From Pseudorasbora parva (Eukaryota > Chordata > Actinopteri > Cypriniformes > Gobionidae): a stretch of 64,000 nucleotides of DNA. Location: positions 40,436,547 to 40,500,546 of the forward strand of contig NC_090182.1 in NCBI RefSeq assembly GCF_024679245.1, read 5' to 3'. The position numbers were made by a program, and so were the translations under genes. This document shows, in pieces, positions 25,401 to 35,662 of the stretch. Under the pieces are notes generated by a model. That model had not been told where the DNA came from. It saw only the letters and a program-made list of their open reading frames with translations, and searched no databases. Every line of letters starts with the position of its first letter. Position 1 is the stretch's first letter.

Positions 25401-25995
25401 AAGATCTGTCCAATTCGATTCCAATGTGACTTTAACCTCAAAACATTTCTTAGCAACTGTCTTGTTAGGAGATGTGTCTTGCTCTACTAGTTATGATTAA
25501 CTTTGTTGAGTGACAGCACTGACAGTCCTGTGCTCTCATTACAGGTATCAGGTAAACCCCTCCCCTCTCTGCAAACAGCTGCCCTCCCTGTTGCTATTGC
25601 AGGGTGGTCGAGAACTCATGCGGCGCCCTCTAGTGGACAAGAAGGGAAGGGCCATTGGGTGGAATTTCACTGAGGTAAAAAGTCCGACACTCTCAAGATA
25701 TACAGAGCAATGTGTTATTCTTCTCTAAAACATTCATTTGTGTGTTTGACAGGAAAATATCATTCGAGAGTTCAATCTCAATGAGATATTCCAAAAATAT
25801 AAGAAATTCAGCAAGGGAGAGAAGCCTGAGGAACCAAAGACACTCCTGCAGGAGACTTTAGTGGAAGAGGAGCCAGTCGTCCCACATGAAGAGGAGGAGG
25901 AGGAGGAGGAAGAAGAGGAGGAGGAGGAGGAGGAGGAGGAGGAGGAGGAAGAGGAGGAGGAAGAGGAAGAACCAGAGAGCAAAAAAGACAAATAA
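19439..25995 (+). CDS. tmx2: Thioredoxin-related transmembrane protein 2
   Basis: Eight exons with consistent phase: 19439-19627, 21439-21499, 21590-21703, 21797-21873, 22260-22366, 22527-22592, 25545-25674 and 25753-25995, 328 residues. TMX2 is an ER membrane protein with a luminal or cytosol-facing thioredoxin-like fold, linked to calcium handling and redox control. Hallmarks: [15 protein letters not shown] hydrophobic segment, [85 protein letters not shown] (active-site-like SPDC at 22317-22328; human has SNDC), [19 protein letters not shown] and [13 protein letters not shown]. The C-terminus has 28 consecutive Glu codons (25888-25971) before PESKKDK, preserving the KKDK retrieval-type end. 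Family members are shorter (about 296) because they lack this run. Intron 6 (22593-25544) is repeat-filled. Confidence 0.95.
20175..21353 (-). mobile_element. degenerate Tc1-like element in tmx2 intron 1
   Basis: The left end 'ccgatcaggtataacattatga' and right end 'tataatgttctgcctgatcc' are imperfect inverted repeats. The minus strand encodes transposase pieces: [20 protein letters not shown] near 21200, [15 protein letters not shown] near 20790, and [15 protein letters not shown] with [19 protein letters not shown] near 20520. It has many frame breaks, and a CA microsatellite (20708-20738) has grown inside the coding part. It is an old, inactive copy opposed to tmx2 transcription. Confidence 0.88.
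20257..21232 (-). pseudogene. Tc1 transposase pseudogene interrupted by (TG)n
   Basis: Read on the minus strand in three frames: helix-turn-helix remnant 21032-21232, middle region with [15 protein letters not shown] and the first catalytic Asp (about 20760-20914), and a catalytic part with the second Asp (QHDNASCH, about 20480-20520). The DLNPIE-type third motif is degraded to a frameshifted remnant. A (TG)n tract splits the region after HHIDGR. Confidence 0.85.
22383..22490. repeat. (CA)n with CG-interrupted arms filling tmx2 intron 5
   Basis: CA repeats, then CGCACGCACGCA and ACGTGCGCACGC blocks. tmx2 intron 5 is only 160 bases (22367-22526) and this alternating purine-pyrimidine tract makes up most of it. 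Apparent ORFs across it are low complexity and not genes. Confidence 0.88.
22977..23489. mobile_element. repeat with perfect 11-bp target duplication, copy 1
   Basis: Direct repeats GTGTTAAACCA at 22966-22976 and 23490-23500 bracket a 513-bp unit starting AGCGGCAACCTCCCGCGATC and ending TTAACAGTCTAT. A related copy in opposite orientation lies at 52401-52941, also with an 11-bp (imperfect) duplication. Its two ends do not resemble each other. It has no coding capacity. It lies in tmx2 intron 6. Confidence 0.75.
23690..25240. repeat. degenerate CATGCTAA / AATTCATG tandem array in tmx2 intron 6
   Basis: Two blocks (about 23690-23945 and 24545-25240) consist of diverged units built from 'acatgctaattcatgttaa'-like words of roughly 20-25 bases, with frequent 'gctagcaa'. 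Between them, at about 23950-24540, lies other repeat sequence including 'tggagttttggttccttgcc', a word I know from many fish genomes. No coding capacity. Confidence 0.75.
25888..25971 (+). repeat. tmx2: 28-codon GAG/GAA run encoding poly-glutamate in tmx2
   Basis: Twenty-eight consecutive GAG or GAA codons, mostly GAG, form a trinucleotide array within the last tmx2 exon. The antisense strand shows poly-Ser and poly-Leu/Pro frames, which are artefacts. Confidence 0.95.
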
Positions 25996-27050
25996 GATAG
26001 AACTGAACTGACACATGAATTCAGCATCATGAACCCAACTCATACTGTTCTCCCTCTAAACAGATTTTTCACATGTGGAAAACCTTTCCTGCTAATCCTG
26101 AATGTGACTTTCATTTTAGTTCACAAGAACTATTTTCGGGTGAAAAAATAAAAAATGTCAGTCAACACATAAACAGCTGTGTTTGCTTTCATATATCACA
26201 TTGTGGCCTCTGGCTTTTATAATAAATGTGTTCAGTATGTCAACTAGGCAATCTTTTTTACATTCATTTTCCACACTGACAAGAAAAATCATTTTTAAAC
26301 TGCATTGTTCTCTTTAGTTAGAGCGGTGCAGGGGGTCTGCCAATTATTGTTTGATCTAAAAATATTAGGGCTTTAAACAAAAACACAATATTAAGTTAAT
26401 TTCCACTATATTAAAAAAATGTAAACGTTTTCTTCAGTCCCTGTTTATATAATGCTAGCATCATAAATACATGAATGCATAAAGATGACATTATACGCAT
26501 TTTATAAGCCAGGTTTAAAATGCAACAAACGGGACGTCCCTGATCCATCCCTCAATCCACCAAGGAGTTCCTGGCCTTGAAATGGTTGAACACTCCTGAC
26601 TCAGGCTTTATTTTATGCTAGATTTGCTTTTGATGAAAGTTTTAAAACTGCTGAGTAAATCATGTCTGTTATTGCATTAGTTATTTATACTAATATTGCA
26701 CATGCAGTGTTAAAGAAATATCCCCCCAAAATGAACATGCTGTCATCATTTATTCATACTTGTGTCGTGTGATAAATAATGACAATATTTTGGGTTAACT
26801 GTCACTTTAAATTGAGCAGCAAATTCAATCAACAACACTTACTCATAAAATGAGGGAATTCCAGCAACCTTCAACAGAAATTCATATGAAGTTAATCACT
26901 GAAATCTTCTTAATGTGGATAACAATCAAAGCTCCAGTGCTTATAAAAGGTATCTTTATTTACCTTGTTAACATGTTATTGGTATGTGATGAAATGACAT
27001 GGTCCCTGACCAGTCACTAGAACATTTTCATTTGGAGACATTTTTTTTTT
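25996..27050. other. tmx2 3' UTR and following intergenic DNA
   Basis: AATAAA-type signals occur near 26145 and 26221 after the tmx2 stop. Beyond, the sequence is AT-rich with a small repeat at 26715-26815 ending 'tttgggttaactgtcacttta' (AGTTCACC-type end). No gene is seen. Confidence 0.5.
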
Positions 27051-27055
27051 TTACA

Positions 27056-27225
27056 GTGTACATATTCACTGATCAGGCTTTCCTAATATTGTGTTGGTTT
27101 GGCACCTTTTTATCAGAACCTTAAAGCAATTTAAGCTGCAGTAGCTCATCTGTTTGATCGGAACACACGGGCCAGCCTTCACTCCCACGTGCATCAATGT
27201 GCCTTGGCCACTCATGGCCATTTTT
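27056..27225. mobile_element. fragment of the 20.2-kb Tc1 family
   Basis: Contains 'cactgatcaggctttcctaatattgtgttggt' broken up by deletions and 'gctgcagtagctcatctgtttgat', 'gggccagccttc' and 'cccacgtgcatcaatg'. These match the ordered words at 20185-20225 and 20970-21040, with the transposase centre deleted. It is an internally deleted derivative. Confidence 0.75.
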
Positions 27226-27236
27226 CCGCCCATGTT

Positions 27237-27460
27237 TCTTGAGCATCATGTTAGAATGATTTCTGAAGGATCATGTGACACTGGAGTAAAGATGCTGATA
27301 ATACAGCTTTGATCACAGGAATAAATTACACTTTGTTAGAATAGAAAACAGTTATTTTAAATGGTAATAATATTTCACAATATTGCTGTTTATTTTTGAA
27401 GTAATAAATGCAGCATTAGATACTTTTCCATTAAAAAATCTTCTCCAAAATCAATTAAAT
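27237..27460 (-). repeat. cyprinid dispersed repeat (TGCTGAATAAAAG family), reverse copy
   Basis: Reverse complement of the words at 3940-4210 and 61998-62440: 'gagcatcatgttagaatgatttctgaaggatcatgtgacactggagt' in pieces, then 'tttgatcacaggaataaatta'. No coding capacity. Confidence 0.65.
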
Positions 27461-28394
27461 TTTTTTGATCAGAAGTACTAGGCTACATAAAATATGTAAA
27501 ACATAGCCCAAGCCACACTCTATGTCTAAATGTAAGATAAAAGCCCAGCTTCTAAAATGACAGTAATCCTCCTTGTCTGAGCCCATCTGTATTAGTCTCT
27601 GTTTATGTACTGTGTATGTGCCAATATGTGTCATTTTCTCTTTCTATTGACATGTGAATCTTTGTGAGTCTTTTTATTTGCTCTAGTCGGCAGCTCGTGT
27701 TTGCCTCTGATGCCTGGAGAGAGGGGTCTGAGTAAGTGTGCTCCAATACTGTAGCATTATGGCACCTGGCAGACAGTATGTTGGCACGGCCGAGGATACA
27801 GAGACAGATTGAGGCTGACACAGCAGACCTTCACTTGGCGAATGGCTGGCACTGCCTGCTGTGCGGATCAGAGCAGGCCTCTATGACACTGCACTCGGGG
27901 GGGCCTGTCACCCTTTTGGAAAAAAGGAGTGCTGTTAGATTTCAATTCTGGTCACCGGATGGTAACAACAACTGTGGAAAATCTTTGGAAATCCATCACA
28001 GTATGAAGCCATATTCTAAGTGTCATCTAGGAGCCAAGTGCATCACAAAGAAATTAGGGCATTTATGGCAGGCTCTTTCCTTAAATTTAGACATAGAGTG
28101 TGACTATATGTACAACTCTAACCCCCAGTCTCACAGACAAAATGCATGTTTAAGCTGGTTTAACTGAAAGCAACTTGCATCTTAAAATATATCAGTGCCA
28201 TTGTTTTGTCTCTTGATGCACACCAGTGATGTTTTTTTTTCTTTTTCTAAGGCAAGTTTATAAAAGTTACTCCTAAGGCCTTATTCTGGCTTAATCTAAG
28301 CCCTGTCTGTGAAATTAGGTCTAAAAGTGTCAAATCTGATCTGATTGGCAAGGATGAAAGATATATTTTCTCATATATTTCTGATTTGGATCTC
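27461..28394. other. non-repetitive-looking intergenic segment, function unknown
   Basis: No repeat family recognised. A 143-codon open frame (27736-28167, plus) has unremarkable composition and no motif I know, and it lacks splice context, so I do not call it a gene. The segment 27690-28110 is less AT-rich than its surroundings and could be conserved non-coding DNA. Confidence 0.3.
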
Positions 28395-28560
28395 AATAAA
28401 TAATTCTTATGAATTTTGAAAACAGTTGTGCTGCTTAATTATTTTGTGAAATGATGCATTTTCAACATTCCTTGATGAATATAAAGTTCAAAGGAACAGC
28501 ATTTATTTGAAACAGAAAACTTTTGTAACAATATTACAAAAATTATCTTCATCATTTTCA
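28395..28560 (+). repeat. cyprinid dispersed repeat fragment
   Basis: Words 'gttgtgctgcttaattattttgtg', split by changes, and 'aaaggaacagcatttatttgaaacag' match the 3' half of the 61998-62440 copy. No coding capacity. Confidence 0.6.
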
Positions 28561-28816
28561 ATCAATTTGGAGCTGACTCTAAAGAGGGCTCATGGGCTGG
28601 AACTGGCACTGGAGCGGACTCTGGAGTGGGCTCATGGACAGGAACTGACACTAGTCTGTGCTAATGGGCTGGAGGTGAGACTGGTCTGTGCTCATGAGCT
28701 GAAGTGAACTCTGGAGCGGACTCAGGGGCTGGAGCCAATGTGTGTGTGGTCCAAACACACAATGGCAGAGCCATTAGGACAGTGCAACGCTCTCTGGGCT
28801 GAGTGCTGGTTCCACT

Positions 28817-29247
28817 GGAAAAGACTCTGGAATTTCTCTCACTGGAACGGATTCTGGAATTTCTCTCATTGGAACAGATTCTGGAATTTCTCTCACTGGA
28901 ACGGATTCTAGAATTTCTCTCACTGGAAAGGACTCTGGAATTTCTCTCACTGGAAAGGACTCTGGAATTTCTCTCACTGGAAAGGACTCTGGAATTTCTC
29001 TCACTGGAACGGATTCTAGAATTTCTCTCACTGGAAAGGACTCTGGAAATTCTCTCACTGGAACGGATTCTGGAATTTCTCTCACTGGAACGGATTCTGG
29101 AATTTCTCTCACTGGAACGGATTCTGGAGTTTCTCTCACTGGAAATGGACTCTGGAATTTCTCTCACTGGAAAGGACTCTGGAATTTCTCTCACTGAAAA
29201 GGACTCTGGAATTTCTCTCACTGGAAAGGACTCTGGAATCTCTTTCC
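28817..29247. repeat. 27-bp minisatellite, about 16 copies
   Basis: Unit GGAACGGATTCTGGAATTTC + TCTCACT, with a common variant GGAAAGGACTCTGGAATTTC. Because 27 is a multiple of three and the unit lacks stops in several frames, both strands show long repeat-coded ORFs (151-186 codons, 9-residue periods), which are artefacts. The units differ by a few substitutions (A/C and T/C at positions 5 and 9), suggesting turnover by higher-order exchange. Confidence 0.93.
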
Positions 29248-30168
29248 TTTACCTTTAATGAGCGGTCAAGATATGGAGTCATGTAAGCCAGTTGTAGAAA
29301 AGTCCTTGTGTGTTCCTCAGGGGTTCTTTCCTGTTGTTCCAGGCAAGGCATGCACACTGCTAAGTCTATTATTCAGTCTTTATTTTTTTGGGCCTGTTTT
29401 CTGTCGCGGTCAGGGGCGTGGGACTGGGGGGATAAAGGGTACTGAGTAACCAGGGCCCGAGGCAGGGGGGGGCCTTAGAAGTCAGTTTTCTATACATACA
29501 CAAACATGGTACGGGGGCCCAGCAAGATGGTTTGTACCCAGGGCCCAAAATTTGGTGCTACGCCCCTGGTCGCGGTTAGTGGCTGTAATGAAGTGCACCA
29601 CAAATACTCAGACTGACTTTTAATCTAAAATTAAACACAACAAACAGGAGAATAAATTGGAGAAATAACAACTACAAACACAACAGCGCTTAACAATACA
29701 GAACCAGCAAAAGATTGAATGTGTGGGCTTAAGTAACGCGGGGAAACATACTTATTATTCATTATGATAAGACACAGGTGAATAGGCTGAAATAAGACAA
29801 ACAGAAAAAACTAAGTCAAAGAAAAATAGCAACTAAACACAATGACTACTCAGGGTATGCTTACACAGCGTTTTCAATTGAAAACGATAACCTTAAATGC
29901 GTTTTGGCCATTAATTTACATAACAACAGCGTTAAAAACTGTGACATCATGCGCAAGCGTATTACATGTCACCTGGCATACATAATATTTTACCAGGTGC
30001 CTTTTTGATAATTTTTCGCAAATCCGTATGAATGGGGATCGTTTTGACAGTGTTGTCATCTGTTTTTGTACATGGCTGTCCTGTTAACATATCCTAAGAC
30101 AAGACCCTGACAGATAGCCTACGAGAAACATGAAATACATTATTTTTCGTATTGTACACTATTTACTT
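29248..30168. other. intergenic, mixed repeat fragments
   Basis: 29430-29580 holds 'ccagggcccgaggcagg' and 'cagggcccaaaatttggtgc', a familiar fish repeat word set. 29846-30070 holds 'cagcgttttcaattgaaaacg', resembling ends of another DNA element. No gene. Confidence 0.4.
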
Positions 30169-30847
30169 AGCCTGACGTGGTCATACTCAATTCTAGTCAG
30201 AATATGAGTCTGAAACTGCTCCATTGGGCTGTGATTATGGGGCGTGTTTCAACCGAACTAGGGAAGACCTCAATTGGACAAACCTACAACCAATCAGAGC
30301 AACGAAGGGACGCATAACATTACTTGTCAAATGTCAACAGAGCTCAACTGCACTGTGATGCCAAGTCCGCGTTTTTTCCGCGGGTTCTTTTCTATGTCTG
30401 CGGGTTGAAGCGACTATTATGTGATATATAGACCCTGGAGTGCGAATTTTAGCAGGCAACATTGCCACAATAACACACATTTTACCCCCCAAACGCCATT
30501 TTTTCACCGGAGAACCCCCCTAGTAGTTGCCGCGTTTTGTTGTAAAAACTTGGCAACCCTGTCTGCACGCGCGCTGAAATCAGGCTGGAATATACGATCT
30601 TTGCCAAAGTTGTAAAATAATTTAATGATACACAGAGTACTTACCCAACATGATCATCATTTCTGAGAGAAATTGTGATGGTGAATGCATATACAAACAA
30701 GCTCTCCGTTTAGGATTCAAACAAATATAATCCAAGCCCCTTTGACGACGTGCATGATTACGCTACTGTTGATCATCTGTCCGTCATCGTCTAAAGCCCG
30801 CCCTGATGATTTCATTGGTCCGAACAGTTCGGCTGGCATCCAGGCTA
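30169..30847. mobile_element. AGCCTG-ended element with 10-bp target duplication, copy 1
   Basis: It starts AGCCTGACGTGGTCATACTC and ends GGCTGGCATCCAGGCTA. The flanks are CTATTTACTT (30159-30168) and CTATTTACTA (30848-30857), nine of ten identical. A sister copy is at 39829-40592 and a related element at 32456-32965. It shares the internal word 'aaccaatcagagcaacgaag'. Non-coding. Confidence 0.82.
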
Positions 30848-30949
30848 CTATTTACTATATGTATTTCTGTATATTTACCCTGGAAATAGTAAAAAGACAT
30901 AAGCAACGGTTTTAGTTACGCCATTTGACGACAGTTTGTAGACGACGTT

Positions 30950-31330
30950 TTGTTCCTATAAAGTAGCCTAACGTTTTCTTAACGTTCTCTGAATTTTTTT
31001 TTTTTTTAAAGTTTTTTCTTGGTTATGCAAACGTCGAGGACACATTACATTTTAGGATTTTTGCAAACATTATGGGACTGTATTTGAATGTTCTCTGAAC
31101 TTTCTAAATCAAGTTAACATTAAAAAACGTAGACAAATGAAAACAATTTAGGAAGAACAAAATGAACAATTTTGAAACATACTTATGAACAATTTTGTGC
31201 TAACGTTTTGAGAACATTATAAATACTATAGATAACTTTGAACAACTATTATATTAACGTTACTGGAAGAATGTCTGTAATAACATTGAGAACACGGGCT
31301 AGAACGTTACCTAAAGTTATGATGACGTTC
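30950..31330. repeat. degenerate AACGTT/GAACATT repeat
   Basis: Irregular recurrence of 'aacgttct', 'gaacatt' and 'aacgttac' words over about 380 bases, an array type common in cyprinid genomes. No coding evidence. Confidence 0.5.
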
Positions 31331-32455
31331 CCTGTCAGCTTGGAAGGCCATGATTACTCAGGTTTACCTGCTTTGCTTCCCTCACTATGCGCACTGTCGG
31401 GTGCTATCAGATCAGCCATGTTTACGTCAAGCATTTTCAGTTCAGCCATGGCCTGGAGTCTCAATGTCATTTTGCCAAGCTTTCCAGCAAAAAGAGGGCT
31501 ACAGATGAATCTCAATAATGAGCCATGTGCTCCAAACAGCAGGATTCTTGTATGGCTTCCTGTTCAAGCTGTGACTGTGAGTATGCTTGCTTTGCCACCC
31601 AAACAAGGCTACAGGGGGCTTAAGTATGTGCCCCATTTTATAATAGAGGATTATTTAAGTATATGAATATTCAATCAGTAGGAAATAATTAAGCATTCTT
31701 AAATTAGACCTGCATCTGATAAGCATATTGATCAGCCATGGTCTGCAGGATACTGTACACTGATCCATGTGCAGAATACAGTATGATCCTTAATTATAGC
31801 TATAATTATGCCTGTTTAACATTCCAGATCTATCCATTTATTGCAGGTTGTCCATGGACATATATGCATGAAAATGTACATTTAAGGGAATCGAAGATAC
31901 ATTTTGCATTTCAAAAAGTTAAGGAAAAACGGACAGAAATTATTTTCAGTGTCTTATTTAAAACATATTCAATTTTATTAATTCAGTGCTTGCCAAACAC
32001 AAGTTACTTGCTTTTTTAATAATTTAATGAAAAACAAAAACAGATTTCTTTATTGTTCGTCAACCATGTTACTTGTCAATTCTATTACATACTTTCAACA
32101 TTGTTACGCTACCTTGTTAACAGAGTTTGACCGCAACTGAGTTGAATTTTTTTTAATTTACTTTTTAACCCAAAACTTAACTAGCATAAATAGCACATGG
32201 TGACACTAATAAAATCATTAATAAAATACTTTTAAACGACCCACTGTGTGATCAGTGAATAATCCTGTTTCCCTTTTGATGTTGTGGTTACAATTTTACA
32301 ACTCTTGTTGTAAGAACTTTTTAGATGAAAATATTTTCTCAGAGAGAACACACACCTTTCAGTGCTTCAGATCTTATCATTGAGGGAATGTGACATAATT
32401 TCCTGTATCCTACATAGTTGTGGGAGATAATCCCACTAATGTAGAGGAAAAATAT
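31331..32455. other. intergenic, nothing recognised
   Basis: Open frames at 31238-31666 (plus) and 31738-32019 (plus) have no recognisable motif and start inside repeat sequence. The sequence is AT-rich with no splice-supported exon. I see no feature to name. Confidence 0.35.
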
Positions 32456-32965
32456 TAGCCGGACAAGCCAGACCCACATCAAGATGTTTGGTCTGGAAAC
32501 TCACCATTGACAGCTCAATCTGAGGGGCGGATAAACGGTTGTCTTTCAAAGTCACACCTCTGCACGCGATAGGATAGCGCTACAACCAACCAGAGCAACG
32601 AAGTTGAAGCGGAGCTAGTTAAACATTCGCCGTATCCGGTCGGCAAAACGCTTAACACATCTTCCCCTTTTAAGAATGACTTCAGTGCCGTTCTTTGTTC
32701 TTTTCTCAGAGAAAAACTTAACTCCAAGTCTTCCAGAGTCAAAGCTGATTCTAAAGACCACCGTTCGCCAGTTTCTGTGTTTACTAGAAGCACGCAAACG
32801 CAGCTCGGCCATCGTCATTATGGCCCACCGATCTATATGTGATTGGCCTGACCAGAGTTTGGTGTTTACAGCTCAGAAGGGAAGGGTATTGAGAGTTGCT
32901 AGACAACACTCGCGGGGATATTAGATTTGCTGCCGCTAGAGTGCGTCTAGAATTCTAGGCTAGCA
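32456..32965 (-). mobile_element. AGCCTG-family element carrying a RecQ-like helicase exon
   Basis: The left end AGCCGGACAAGCC and right end AATTCTAGGCTA are inverted at their tips. Flanks GAAAAATATT and GCAAAATATG match at 8 of 10 positions, the same duplication length as in the two sister elements. It shares 'acaacca(a/t)cagagcaacgaag' with 30169-30847. On the minus strand it carries a helicase-like segment. Confidence 0.72.
32600..32818 (-). pseudogene. RecQ-type helicase N-terminal fragment inside a transposon
   Basis: In the minus frame, LSFSLRKEQRTALKSFLKGE runs into DVLSVLPTGYGECLTSS. This matches the start of RecQ-family helicases: the conserved 'QxxAI/ALxSFLxGxDVLxxLPTGYGKS' region, that is motif 0 and Walker A. 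The Walker A lysine is replaced by Glu and the similarity stops right after it, so no functional ATPase is encoded. Upstream, a second frame opens at MTMAELRLRASSKH. It is a remnant of a transposon-borne helicase gene and not a host gene. Confidence 0.7.
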
Positions 32966-33114
32966 AAATATGGTAAGGCAACAGAATTGACACACAATTT
33001 ATGAGCATGCATTTTTATAAGATAAAAGTTATTTTAAAACAATTTAAGGTTGTAGAATTGGGAAAATTACTATTTGGGGCTTTTATAAATAAAATAAAAG
33101 TTAAATAAAATACA

Positions 33115-33735
33115 ACCTGAATTCCAGAGAAGCTGGGATGCTTTTTTTTTATTTAAATAAAATGAAAAATAAAAAGACTTTCAAATCACACAAGCTATTA
33201 TTTTATTCACAATATAAGATAGATAACATACAGTGCAAAACATCATCAAACGATTCAGAGAAACTGGAGAAATCACTGTCTGTAAGGGACATGGTTGAAG
33301 AATTTTACTGGATGGCCGTGGTCTTCGGGCCCTCAGATGACACCGCAGCACTCATTGCCCTGATTGTGTCAATGACATTACTAAATGGTCCCAAGAATAC
33401 TCCCAGAAACCACTGTTGGTAAACACAATCATCTAAACTAAAGCTCTATTCTGCAAAACGGAAGCCATTTGTGAACATTATCCAGAAGCGCTGTCATGTC
33501 CTGTGGATCAAGGCTCATTTAAAATTGACTATTTCAAAGTGGAAAATTGTTCTATGGTCAGACGAGTCCAAATTTGACATTCTTGTAGGAAATCATGGAC
33601 AGCACTACAGAGGACAGAGACCTTGTTATCAGGTCTGATGGTATGGGTCCAACAGAGGACGGAGACCCTACAACAAGAATCATTAAAAAAAATCCAGGAA
33701 ATATTATATTGTTACATGATGCCTCTAACATCTTG
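33115..33735 (+). mobile_element. internally deleted Tc1-like element
   Basis: It begins 'tacaacctgaattccagagaagctggga', the typical start of a cyprinid Tc1 relative, then 'actttcaaatcacacaagc'. Coding remnants follow: 'acattactaaatggtccca', 'actcccagaaaccactg' and 'tggtcagacgagtccaaattt' (WSDESKF-type first catalytic Asp). The second half is collapsed. No intact frame. Confidence 0.7.
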
Positions 33736-34800
33736 TGATCCATGACAATGAGTAACAAACCATTTGAAAAATAACGGCTTTGGACACCAAATGTACCTGC
33801 AATTATAGAATCACACATTTATTATACATTCAAACATCCATTCAAGTGAAGAGGTTGAAAGAAAAATGGCCTCTCATGCTGTATTCCTTCACAGCCCATT
33901 AACCGGCATAAGCTAGAACTACTTTCACATAGCTACAAACCCCTCATCCTTCAGCTCGGTTTTGTAACTGGGCACACTGGGTTAAAAGGATCTCTAGGGA
34001 AAGCTTGTGAAAAAGGCAGCAGGCTCTGGGGGATCTCTCTTGAATAAATTGAGTGCTGTCTGTAAGGCAGCTGCATCTGAGCTGTCAGGTTGTCATGTCA
34101 TCTAATTCTAGAAATAGCTGTGAGGAGGGTTAGGGAAAGCGGCAGTAGGATTATCCATGTTTATAAGAAATGCTTAGCATTCTGGTATGAAGCATAAATG
34201 CTCTTTGCCACGGAAAATGTCGATTTCATCCCAGGCTTTTGGTGTCAAGGTTTTTGCAGTTTCGTGAATCGACTCGGGTGGTTATGTTTGGCGCCATCTT
34301 TTGGTACACAAACATTAAGCAGCCCATGCTAGAAAATATATTTCACATCAGTACAGGTCTTAGTTCTTCTTTCTGATTTCTTAATATTAATATAATAAAG
34401 TTCTAATATTTGACACTTCTTGTTTTCTTTTCTTAGAATAAGTCTTATTATTCTTAGAATATGTCGTCTTTCAGTGCATTTGGATTTGTTTTTAAACTTG
34501 TATTTGTCGTATTATGCATTTGTGTATTTGATTGTGTGTCTGACGATTAGAGAGGCACAGTCACAGTGCATATTTATGCTCAGATGTTTTGGTTAACTGT
34601 TGTTTAACCTTCTGGAACCTTCTGGAAAGGTTTCTCAAAGACAATAGAAAGAGGCATTGAATAGACACATTTGGTGGTGATTTAATACTTTAAATACTTG
34701 TTTGTCTGTTTCTGTTTATTAAATAAAACGCTTTTACTTGATTGTGTGTGTTTTTAGAGATTTATAACTGGATCGCAACATTCTTTACTTCACACAGCGC
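33736..34800. other. upstream of ccng1, no gene seen
   Basis: The stretch 33840-34330 looks non-repetitive and includes ordinary-composition DNA without open frames of note; 34370-34740 is AT-rich. It could hold ccng1 regulatory DNA, but I see no specific element. Confidence 0.35.
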
Positions 34801-34825
34801 GACTAAAACCACGCCTCCGTCTGCC

Positions 34826-34955
34826 TGGTGGGGCGGGGTCAATGCATGCAGACAAACCTAAGCCAATAAGCGTTTAGAAACACGGAGCTCTGTGTCAGCA
34901 CTGCCCAATAAGGTGATCCTATGTTTGGATATGGACTTTCTCAGAGTATATAACA
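34826..34955 (+). promoter_or_regulatory. ccng1: ccng1 core promoter
   Basis: A GC box GGGGCGGGG (about 34829-34838), two CCAAT boxes (34863-34867 and 34905-34909) and a TATA box TATATAA (34947-34953) appear in correct order and spacing, so transcription should begin near 34980. The only downstream gene on this strand is ccng1. Confidence 0.75.
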
Positions 34956-34979
34956 TGGAGGAAGCCTGCGCGTCATTGC

Positions 34980-35142
34980 CTGACGCCAAGGGTTGGGGTG
35001 TGCAAGGCGAAGAAGTTATCTTGCTTTAAACTTACATACTTGCAACTTTCTTTTTTATATTTAGTAACTTTATTGTGTATTTTATTTCATAAAAAGCTAA
35101 GCTTTATACAAGTTTTTAATCCGATCATCAAATCTACAAAAG
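34980..35142 (+). other. ccng1: predicted non-coding first exon of ccng1
   Basis: It starts about 27-33 bases after the TATA box and ends before a donor-like AG|GTAGGC at 35143. The first coding exon begins directly with ATG after an acceptor at 36284, so an upstream 5' UTR exon is required. Exact ends are inferred. Confidence 0.5.
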
Positions 35143-35480
35143 GTAGGCTATACATAAATGTATTAACAGTATTTCAGGTTTTATAAATTAAAGCGCAGTG
35201 TAACGTTACTTGTCGCATTACGAAAATATTTTTCGAGCTCTAATATACATATCTTTTGAGCTGAGGCCTGATCAGGCCTACAAATGTTCTCCACCAACGT
35301 AAAACCTCAGTCAGTGTAACTTTACGTACACTAAACGTAAAATATGTGGCTTGGAAATACGTTAAACTGTAAATGGCATTTTATATTGGTTTAAAGGTTA
35401 CGCTAAAGTAAACTGAAACACAACAAAATGTAGTTAATCGGCTTTAACTTAGCGCAAACATCGTGAACCCACTGGTGTGT

Positions 35481-35500
35481 GGACATGCCCGGGCATGACC
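35481..35500 (+). promoter_or_regulatory. ccng1: p53 response element-like site 1 in ccng1 intron 1
   Basis: Two abutting 10-mers, GGACATGCCC and GGGCATGACC, fit RRRCWWGYYY at 19 of 20 positions with no spacer. The site is very similar in sequence and layout to the p53 site I recall for mammalian cyclin G1 (AGACCTGCCC/GGGCAAGCCT). Confidence 0.8.
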
Positions 35501-35662
35501 AGCGGATCTCGCGCACGGTTACGCACGAGTCTGGGGTGGCGAGCTCTTACGCCATTACGCTACGCAAGAAAATAAAGAGCACATTGTAAACATGAGCAAA
35601 TTAGCTTTGTATACTTGGGTTTACGTGTATTAAAGTACTTTTATATACAGTTTCATAAGCCT

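Noticed and set aside
27736..28167. 143-codon ORF
   Set aside because: No recognisable domain and no supporting exon structure. A chance ORF in low-stop sequence is more likely.
28661..29258. Overlapping 9-residue-repeat ORFs on both strands
   Set aside because: The 27-bp minisatellite has stop-free frames. The presence of ORFs on both strands argues against any being selected.
31238..31666. 142-codon ORF
   Set aside because: It starts in an AACGTT-type repeat, has no motif or splice partner, and has no recognisable family.
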